Made by a program: the position numbers and the translations under genes
DNA from: a virus
Reading direction: 5' to 3' (one strand)
DNA length: 25,922 nucleotides
IMG/VR virus record: IMGVR_UViG_3300037882_000279
Coordinates: 1-25,922 of that record
Notes under the pieces: model-generated
Databases searched by the model: none
The model's input: the letters and a program-made list of their open reading frames with translations, nothing else
Told to the model about the DNA's origin: nothing
Shown here: positions 20,807 to 25,922 of the stretch, one piece after another
Position numbering within the stretch: position 1 is the stretch's first letter
Layout of the letters: every line of letters starts with the position of its first letter

Positions 20807-22348
20807 CTAAACCTCTGGTGGCGTGACTTGCGCAGGGGCATGAGGTACAGCGTCACCTGTAAGGATTTTACTTGATAACGTAGCACCTGTCCTGTTAGCA
20901 TCGAATCTTGGATCGCAAGCAAGCATTAACTTGAATTCTTCAAACATTGCTGCTTCTTTTACAAGCTCCTGTAATAACTCGTCTGCGTCCCATCCACGTG
21001 AGGCCACAGCTTCTTGCCATGATGTAAACCCATTACGAACCTCTGCACTCATACCTGCTATTTCTTTCACAGGATCTACCATTTCTCTACGTGGTGGAGT
21101 CCATGAAGCTGTAGCTTCTTCGTCACGGAATTTGCCTGCTAATACGCCTGCTTCAATAAACCATTTGAATATCTTATTAAGGGCTGGAATCATTACGTTG
21201 TACTGCATGTTCTCTGCCTGTAATTGCTGCGGTATCTGGCCTGCTTTGTAAGAAGTGAAATTTACATTAGACAAGTCACCTGTAACTGATTCGTAAGTGA
21301 GACCCATACTCGCAGCATATTTTCTCAATACGTTTTTTGCATATTCTCCATAGCCTTCTGTACCCGGTGGATTTGCAAAGCTTATAGTTTTGCCCGGTGT
21401 AAGATGTTCGATAAGACCGGGCTGCACTCGCTCGGAAATTGTTCCGTCGTCTTCTTCGTCGTCTCCACTTATACCGCTGGCTGGGTCTTCACCCGGTGCA
21501 TTGTGAATAAACACCGCAAAACATGCTGCAATTTTTTGTCTCATTAACTGCGCATCTTCGTATTCGTCAAAATCACGCAAAGGAATCATTCCACTTACAC
21601 CGTCTGGAACACCACGAACTTGACCCGGTCGCAAAACTTCATACACGTGTATAATGTCTTCTTTCGGAATTCTTCTCGACTGTGCGTAATTCAAAAAACC
21701 TAAATTATCATTTGGGTGTTGGTCGAACATCCAATACGCTACCTTCTTTCCGTTACTATCGTATTCTACACCTTGAACGATACGGCCTCCGTTCTGCGCT
21801 GGCTCTGTTCTGCTAGAGTCTAGCAAGTCCGCTTCAACAACTTGAAGTTGTATTGGTAAAACTCCGCTTTTCCCTACACGTCTTCTTCTTATCATTACTT
21901 CTCCACTCTCAGACTTTGCACGAATTAAAAGTAGTTCTAATCCGTAAAAATTTAACTGATCGTCAAAGTCGCATTCTGTAGTCTCTGCCCATGCTTTCCA
22001 AGCAGCTACAATTCTTTTTTTCTCAGTAGCACTTTTTGCACTAAACTTTGGCCTTATGCCTGTACCTACTACAATGTTTGCTAAAACTTGTGTGGCTTTT
22101 TTTGCATACGCATTATTGCGAACAAGATCACGTGAGCGATCACGAAGCCTTGGGAAAGCTTGTACGTTCTCAATATTAACAGACGTTGAATCCGCTTGCC
22201 AATTCTTTGTACGAGGGCTTTGACTTGCAGCATCATACTTACGAATCAAATCTAATTGGAAACGTTTTTGCGCTCTCTTTAATCCAGCACTAGGATTCAA
22301 AAAAGAAATTGCGTCTTCAAGAAAATTGCTTGTATATTTTATTTTCAT
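20807..22348 (-). CDS. Portal protein, lambda family
   Basis: A 513-residue protein of the lambda-type portal family (PF05136). Features: 'AASQSPRTKNWQADSTSVN', 'LRDRSRDLVRNNAYAKKATQVLANIVVGTGIRPKF', 'GEVMIRRRR...LPIQLQVVEADLLDS', 'HVYEVLRPGQVRGVPDGVSGMIPLRDFDEYEDAQLMRQKIAACFAVFI', 'LTPGKTISFANPPGTEGYGEY' and 'ASMGLTYESVTGDLSNVNFTSYKAGQI'. The C-terminus has 'WTPPRREMVDPVKE'. It forms the dodecameric DNA entry ring and docks the terminase. Its ATG overlaps the gpW-like stop as ATGA. Confidence 0.95.
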   Translation of the reverse strand: MKIKYTSNFLEDAISFLNPSAGLKRAQKRFQLDLIRKYDAASQSPRTKNWQADSTSVNIENVQAFPRLRDRSRDLVRNNAYAKKATQVLANIVVGTGIRPKFSAKSATEKKRIVAAWKAWAETTECDFDDQLNFYGLELLLIRAKSESGEVMIRRRRVGKSGVLPIQLQVVEADLLDSSRTEPAQNGGRIVQGVEYDSNGKKVAYWMFDQHPNDNLGFLNYAQSRRIPKEDIIHVYEVLRPGQVRGVPDGVSGMIPLRDFDEYEDAQLMRQKIAACFAVFIHNAPGEDPASGISGDDEEDDGTISERVQPGLIEHLTPGKTISFANPPGTEGYGEYAKNVLRKYAASMGLTYESVTGDLSNVNFTSYKAGQIPQQLQAENMQYNVMIPALNKIFKWFIEAGVLAGKFRDEEATASWTPPRREMVDPVKEIAGMSAEVRNGFTSWQEAVASRGWDADELLQELVKEAAMFEEFKLMLACDPRFDANRTGATLSSKILTGDAVPHAPAQVTPPEV

Positions 22349-22554
22349 AATCCTTTTGAAAAATTACCAACACGACGACTGCCATTAGCCACAGGCGTTA
22401 CAAGTCCTAAATCTATTTCCATTTCAGACAAAAGCCTACGCATTTCTGCATCGGATTTGTACTCAATCCTTTTATCTGCGTACTCTACACGTAAAGCACC
22501 TTGTGCAATTGCAGCTTTTAAAGTCTCATATTGCTCAACTGTCCATCTTGCCAT
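22345..22554 (-). CDS. Head-tail connector, lambda gpW-like
   Basis: A 69-residue protein, the usual size of lambda gpW (68). 'WTVEQYETLKAAIAQGALRVEYADKRIEYKSDAEMRRLLSEMEIDLGL' follows the gpW pattern (xxxxxLxaaiasGaxsvxygdrxvtYrsxxdlxrxxxxle), with short alpha-beta-beta-alpha order. gpW binds the connector after DNA packaging. It precedes the portal by a 4-nt overlap, as in lambda. It is preceded by a 84-bp gap shared with the divergent lipoprotein gene, and it follows a terminator, so a promoter in that gap is expected, though I cannot assign one firmly. Confidence 0.92.
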   Translation of the reverse strand: MARWTVEQYETLKAAIAQGALRVEYADKRIEYKSDAEMRRLLSEMEIDLGLVTPVANGSRRVGNFSKGL

Positions 22555-22638
22555 AGAAATTTTTTTTTGATTTATTTCAACAAATTAACAAATAAAACTT
22601 ATAATTGTGTCTAAAATTTTAAATAAAACAACAAAAAC
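22555..22638. promoter_or_regulatory. Divergent A/T-rich gap between gpW-like gene and lipoprotein gene
   Basis: On the plus strand TATAATTG (22600-22607) is one base off TAnnTTTG and would give a leader of about 25 nt to ATG 22639; TTTG at 22566-22569 is 30 bp upstream, too far for the usual 17-23. The minus strand has TAAGTTTT and TTAATTTG, each one base off. Promoters for both directions are expected here because the bidirectional terminator at 22971 isolates both genes. Confidence 0.35.
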
Positions 22639-22950
22639 ATGAAAAAAAGCATAGGAATTATCTTTTCGGCTTTACTGAGCTTGGCTCTGTTACTGACCGC
22701 ATGCAGTGAAAGTAAATTTCAAAGTGAAAAAGTAGACAAGCAGTCAGTCGACACCGTCGATTATAGCGACTCTATCAAAATTCAATTGAATGACACTTTG
22801 CAACACTCGTACCTTGAAATTGCACCGCAATACGCAATGTACGAAGAAAAAGAAAAACAAGTATTTGTGTTCCATCCTTACGTAATCAAGCGTAATGCGT
22901 TAAGAGAGCCAATACGTGTAAGGCAAAATTATATACGCAATAACTGTTGA
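22639..22950 (+). CDS. Small lipoprotein on the opposite strand ('moron')
   Basis: A 103-residue protein. The signal peptide MKKSIGIIFSALLSLALLLTAC has a lipobox LTA-C (Cys22). The mature part starts CSESKFQSEK and ends with a basic tail (RVRQNYIRNN-C). It is the only plus-strand gene supported in the window and lies between terL and the gpW-like gene with its own upstream gap and downstream terminator, the layout of a moron. Phage-encoded lipoproteins of this size are known to block superinfection (such as T5 Llp) or alter the host surface. The exact role is not visible. After Cys22 residues SES are followed by K/E/D, compatible with Bacteroidota surface export, but weakly. Confidence 0.85.
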   Translation: MKKSIGIIFSALLSLALLLTACSESKFQSEKVDKQSVDTVDYSDSIKIQLNDTLQHSYLEIAPQYAMYEEKEKQVFVFHPYVIKRNALREPIRVRQNYIRNNC

Positions 22951-22970
22951 GTTCATTAAAGACAAAAATA

Positions 22971-22998
22971 AAAAAGCCACTATTTTAGTGGCTTTTTT
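22971..22998. terminator. Bidirectional intrinsic terminator between lipoprotein gene and terL
   Basis: GCCACTA (22976-22982) pairs with TAGTGGC (22986-22992) around a 3-nt loop, extended by A5 (22971-22975) with T6 (22993-22998). U-tracts result on both strands. It lies 20 bp after the lipoprotein stop and 2 bp after terL's stop, so it serves both convergent genes. Confidence 0.85.
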
Positions 22999-22999
22999 A

Positions 23000-24919
23000 T
23001 TACCAAAAATCATTGCTTCGCTTCACCTTTTTTACTTTTTTCTTTGCTTGCTGAGATTCTGAAACCTGCGCAGGTTTTATATTTTTCTCCTTATTATTCA
23101 CTTGCTTATCACGTAGTTTCTGCCAGCTGTCTTTTGATAAACGATCCATGCCTAATACTGCTGCTGCTGCACGAGCATATACCCGACAATCTAAAGGCTC
23201 GTTTCGATCATAATGTTTTTCCCAGACATACTGTTTGTAACCTCGAACTACTTTTAACGTCAAACGCTCTGCTGTCATACCTTTGAAGTACTCTGCATTG
23301 TACTCTGGAAAATGCATATACCCGTTAGGTATTTCTGTTTCTATTTTTTCTTGACGCATCCAACCGTATAACTCACTTTTTACAACCGATACACCAACAT
23401 GCCAAAGCTTAATTGTTCCTACTTTCCTTCCGTCTTTTTGCTTTACGTCTACAGACGTAGGAGTACGTACAGTGGTTACTTGTTTGTCTTGACCCTTTAC
23501 AGGTATTACACGACTTGGATCGAATCTACGACAGAATGTGTATACTTCCGTTGTGTTATACCCGGTGTCAATTGCAGTAAGACGTATAGGCAAAATTGTA
23601 CCGTCTTCCTTTTCATAATGTTTATCAATATGCTGTGCGAATTCATCCCAAACCTTTTTGTTAGAAGTGTCACCATTAAAAACTAAATATTCAATACTGT
23701 ATGATCGCTTGCCTTCACACCAGCCCACTACTTCAGCCTCTATACGGTCACGCTGAACGTCTGCACCCATCGTAATGAAAACAACATCTTCAGCAACGCT
23801 ACCAACATCGTATTTTTCTCTACGATTGTATAAATTTTCCCACGGTGGTGTATCTGTTTTTTCTGCAAATGACAATCCAAGAACTGTATTTACAAACGTC
23901 CTTAATTTTACAGGGTCGTCTTTTACAATTTCATATTCTTCTACAATTTGTTTCCAAGACAACCAACCCAAAGGAGAGTAAAGACCGTTTATAATAAAAC
24001 CGATTACATCTTTTCTGCTCAACTCTGGTTCCGTCGCTAACCATTCTGCTGTGCCTCCGAAACCTTTTTCAAGTAGAAATTTTGCTTTGTGTCTTTCGTC
24101 AATCAATGCACCACAGTGCGCACATTCATATTTTACTGTATGAGGTTTTCCAGCCTCCCACTTTAAACCCTCGAATTCTAAAGCTTGACCTCCACCCTCA
24201 CAACATGGAAGATTAACAAAATATTTTTGCTTATCCGTTTTTTCTATTTCTGTTTCAATCGCAGATTGTCCAGTAATTGTAGGAGTAGAAAGAATGAATA
24301 TTTTTTTATTGCTAAAAGTAATGGTACGCTTTTTAGCAAGCTCCATTGGTGAACCTTCATTGTCAACATTGATAGGATAGCGATCTACTTCGTCCATTAT
24401 CAATACACGTATAGGACGTGACGACAATTCCGCAGCACTATTCGCACCTGTTAAAATTACAATACCACCTGCAAAACTTTTTTCAAGTACTGTGTTATTT
24501 GCGTCACGCTCCCTGCTTGGTTTTACCTTTGCATTAAGATTAGGACACATGTCAATCATTGGCTGTAACCTTGACTTACTAAAGCCTTTTGCCATGTTGA
24601 CCGTAGGCATTATATACATTATTGGACATGGTGAAATATCCATATAAGTACCTAAGGCATTTAATCCAGCTTCACTGAAACCTTGTTGCGAAGCCTTCTG
24701 CGCAATGACTTCTTTATATGTAGAAGTAGGCGAAAGACAATCTAATATTTTACGCAAATACGGTGTACGCTCTGTTCTCCAACGCCCCGGACTACTACTG
24801 CTTTCTGAAGAAAGAAAACGGTTTGCGTCGCTCCACTCGCTACAAGTTAGTAAAGGCGTAGGTTTTAACCCATCTTTAAAAGCTTGTATGATTTGATCGC
24901 TATAATTATAACCTATCAT
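23000..24919 (-). CDS. terL: Terminase large subunit, lambda gpA-type
   Basis: A 639-residue protein. Residues 27-60 (EWSDANRFLSSESSSSPGRW...PYLRKILD) match the gpA N-terminus. The ATPase has 'QKASQQGFSEAG' at 74-85: Lys75, Gly80 and Ser82 sit like the KSARVGYSK P-loop of lambda gpA, without the usual GK[T/S] lysine. Walker B is 'VLIMDEVDRYP' (Asp176-Glu177). A Cys-rich segment (PCCEGGGQ...YECAHCG, about residues 240-275) suits the zinc finger region. The nuclease half shows 'ITMGADVQRDRIEAEVVGW', 'TAIDTGYNTTEVYTFC' and 'EPLDCRVYARAA'. It packages DNA and cuts cos in lambda-like phages. Its ATG overlaps the upstream small ORF's stop as ATGA. Confidence 0.95.
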   Translation of the reverse strand: MIGYNYSDQIIQAFKDGLKPTPLLTCSEWSDANRFLSSESSSSPGRWRTERTPYLRKILDCLSPTSTYKEVIAQKASQQGFSEAGLNALGTYMDISPCPIMYIMPTVNMAKGFSKSRLQPMIDMCPNLNAKVKPSRERDANNTVLEKSFAGGIVILTGANSAAELSSRPIRVLIMDEVDRYPINVDNEGSPMELAKKRTITFSNKKIFILSTPTITGQSAIETEIEKTDKQKYFVNLPCCEGGGQALEFEGLKWEAGKPHTVKYECAHCGALIDERHKAKFLLEKGFGGTAEWLATEPELSRKDVIGFIINGLYSPLGWLSWKQIVEEYEIVKDDPVKLRTFVNTVLGLSFAEKTDTPPWENLYNRREKYDVGSVAEDVVFITMGADVQRDRIEAEVVGWCEGKRSYSIEYLVFNGDTSNKKVWDEFAQHIDKHYEKEDGTILPIRLTAIDTGYNTTEVYTFCRRFDPSRVIPVKGQDKQVTTVRTPTSVDVKQKDGRKVGTIKLWHVGVSVVKSELYGWMRQEKIETEIPNGYMHFPEYNAEYFKGMTAERLTLKVVRGYKQYVWEKHYDRNEPLDCRVYARAAAAVLGMDRLSKDSWQKLRDKQVNNKEKNIKPAQVSESQQAKKKVKKVKRSNDFW

Positions 24920-25065
24920 TTACGCTTTTTCTTTTTTGGTGTGAAATTCTGTTTTTTGTTTCTCCACTTCTTTTGTCCTGGAACTCCTTTTGCTTCTTCA
25001 AAAGCTTTGCGCTTTTTCTCTTTCCATTCTTCAGAACAGAAATAATCTTCATCGGACATAAACAT
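24916..25065 (-). CDS. Small basic protein between terS and terL
   Basis: A 49-codon frame, ATG 25065 (MFMSDEDYFCSEEWKEKKRK...) to TGA 24918-24916; MSDEDYF could also start (ATG 25059). The start is one base after the terS stop and the stop overlaps the terL ATG as ATGA, so it is embedded in the packaging operon. The first 15 residues are acidic, the rest is Lys/Arg-rich and ends in TPKKKKRK. The only cysteine is C10. I do not recognise it. The tight coupling and clear strand agreement support a real gene; a DNA-binding or terminase-accessory function is a guess from charge and place. Confidence 0.7.
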   Translation of the reverse strand: MFMSDEDYFCSEEWKEKKRKAFEEAKGVPGQKKWRNKKQNFTPKKKKRK

Positions 25066-25066
25066 A

Positions 25067-25711
25067 CTATTTTGAAGGTTTGGTTAATTGTCTTGGTTGT
25101 GAAAGTGCGTATAGTGCTTTGTTCAATTCGATGTTCAAAATGTTCAATGCTTCTTGCCTGTCGTCTGCTGCTCGAATCAAATCTATTACCCTGTCACCGA
25201 TTGACATAATGTTATCCCGGATCTCAATACCAAAAGTGAAAAGGGATTTTTCAACCTCTGCTTTGTTGACCAACTTTCCTATTCGTTCTTCCAAGTTAAT
25301 TTCGGCCAATTGAGCTTTTGCAGACTTTTCCCGTCTCTCAGCTTCCAAGACCTCCATTTTCTCCATGTCCATTTCGGTCTGTTCCGGGTGGCCTGCGTCT
25401 TTTAACTGTTGAGCTTTCCGTTCTTTTGCATGGACAATTCGCTCAGACAAACTAACAGCTGTACCAGCATGCTGTTTAGCTGCTTTTATGATTTTAGGCA
25501 AAGGTTTTTCTTCTTGCTCTACAAGTGGAGTATAAGAATTATACTTTTTCCAAGCTTCTAATGCTTCTTCAAAAAAAAGTCCAGAAGGTTTTTGATTCTC
25601 GTCCAGCACTATTGCTGATTCTGGTATTTTACCCTTCTTTAGATACTTTCTGATAGTCATATCAGAAGTTCCTACCCTTCGAGCGAATTCCCTAATGCTT
25701 ATATTTTCCAT
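25067..25711 (-). CDS. terS: Terminase small subunit-like (Nu1-type HTH)
   Basis: The start is taken at ATG 25711 (MENISIREFARRVGTS), 214 residues. In-frame ATGs at 25729 and 25789 exist, but the longest version would add a hydrophobic stretch read from the repeat DNA. Residues about 4-28 (ISIREFARRVGTSDMTIRKYLKKGKI) are a winged-helix/HTH with the spacing of Nu1/MerR-type small terminases. A Lys/Glu-rich helical region follows ('ERIVHAKERKAQQLKDAG', 'EVLEAERREKSAKAQLAEINLEERIGKLV'), and the C-terminus 'ALSQPRQLTKPSK' is basic. TerS binds the packaging start (cosB in lambda) and loads TerL. It lies first in the late cluster, next to repeated motifs (25713-25841). Confidence 0.85.
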   Translation of the reverse strand: MENISIREFARRVGTSDMTIRKYLKKGKIPESAIVLDENQKPSGLFFEEALEAWKKYNSYTPLVEQEEKPLPKIIKAAKQHAGTAVSLSERIVHAKERKAQQLKDAGHPEQTEMDMEKMEVLEAERREKSAKAQLAEINLEERIGKLVNKAEVEKSLFTFGIEIRDNIMSIGDRVIDLIRAADDRQEALNILNIELNKALYALSQPRQLTKPSK

Positions 25712-25712
25712 G

Positions 25713-25841
25713 TTTTTAGCGGTTCGCATATTTTGCGATCCCCTAAGATAGGTAAAAAAAATTAAAACGCTAAAAACGCTAAAAATCATTCTAAAATGAG
25801 TTTTTAGAGGTAAAAATGGCTTTGCGACCCCTCAGCGAACC
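25713..25841. repeat. Repeated short motifs upstream of terS, possible packaging (cosB-like) or promoter elements
   Basis: CGCTAAAAA occurs twice in tandem (25768-25776, 25777-25785) and once inverted, as TTTTTAGCG (25713-25721). TTTGCGATCCCCTAAG (25732-25747) recurs as TTTGCGACCCCTCAG (25821-25835) with one deletion and one change. GGTTCGC (25721-25727) recurs inverted as GCGAACC (25835-25841). In lambda, TerS-binding R sites lie in such a place, between the cos cut and the terS start. No nicking site can be named here. Confidence 0.5.
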
Positions 25842-25874
25842 TCCCAAAATCGGTTTTTCGGGCTTGCCAGCAAC

Positions 25875-25922
25875 AGATCGGAAGAGCACACGTCTGAACT
25901 CCAGTCACCATCAAGTATCTCG
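25875..25922 (+). other. Illumina adapter with index at the sequence end (artefact)
   Basis: AGATCGGAAGAGC at 25875 begins the 34-base TruSeq read-1 3' adapter (to 25908), followed by an 8-base stretch CATCAAGT (25909-25916) in the index place and ATCTCG, the start of the adapter's next constant part. It is not phage DNA. True sequence ends at about 25874. Confidence 0.97.

Noticed and set aside
20737-20922. 61-codon minus-strand frame over the portal 3' end
   Set aside because: It overlaps the portal gene in another frame, with no motif, and ends in the A/T-rich gap.
25712-25789. N-terminal extension of TerS from ATG 25789
   Set aside because: The extra residues are hydrophobic and are coded by the tandem CGCTAAAAA motifs, and the HTH begins only after Met27. 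The shorter start is more likely.
1-25922. Mu-like transposable phage
   Set aside because: Some tail genes have Mu counterparts, but no transposase, MuB, Mor or end repeats are visible, and the terminase is lambda gpA-type with a small subunit.

Overview
The window is the late half of a tailed-phage (or prophage) genome with a contractile tail. Almost every gene lies on the minus strand, so the biological order runs from the right end to the left end. Low G+C, start codons preceded by A/T-rich sequence rather than Shine-Dalgarno motifs, and two perfect TTTG-N19-TAnnTTTG promoters near the left end (the pattern of Bacteroidota primary sigma factors) point to a host in the Bacteroidota. No integrase, transposase, tRNA, rRNA or CRISPR array is visible, so a lytic phage and a prophage cannot be told apart here.

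Right end (25922 to about 18.3 kb): the last 48 bases are an Illumina adapter with an index, not biology. Then come the terminase small subunit, a 49-codon basic ORF, a lambda gpA-type large terminase, a plus-strand lipoprotein gene inserted as a 'moron', a lambda gpW-like connector, a lambda-type portal, a protease-scaffold-major capsid fusion and a DUF2190-type decoration protein. This is a lambda-like head and packaging module.

Middle (18.3 to 14.7 kb): a head-tail joining protein and a Gp37-like tail terminator, followed by four genes that look like an adsorption module: a short adaptor, a virion beta-rich protein, a lectin-like protein and an SGNH/sialate O-acetylesterase-like hydrolase. 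Fibre-type genes between the neck genes and the sheath are unusually placed. Then (14.6 to 3.3 kb) follows a P2-like contractile tail: sheath, tube, tail assembly chaperone with a programmed -1 frameshift product, tape measure, gpU, gpX, gpD, gpV, gpW/gp25, gpJ, gpI, two fibre proteins and a Tfa-like fibre chaperone.

Left end (3.3 kb to 1): a lysis cassette (two small membrane proteins, an M15-type zinc endopeptidase, and a protein with membrane segments at both ends that may be a spanin) closes at a strong intrinsic terminator. Beyond it are two genes, each preceded by a nearly identical 48-bp operator-promoter: a small helix-turn-helix protein (probably the autoregulator) and an alanine-repeat protein of the 'putative immunity protein' (Imm5-like) type. 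The window ends inside a probable ssDNA-binding/replication-type gene, the apparent start of the early region.

Five intrinsic terminator-like hairpins divide the late region, which suggests several transcription units or attenuation rather than one transcript. The most notable items are the -1 frameshift in the tail chaperone (A AAT TTT heptamer; the second frame has no start codon), the duplicated palindromic operator-promoter with its HTH gene and the Ala-repeat gene, the adsorption/esterase island, the lipoprotein moron, and an adapter junction that falls where a cos end would be expected.
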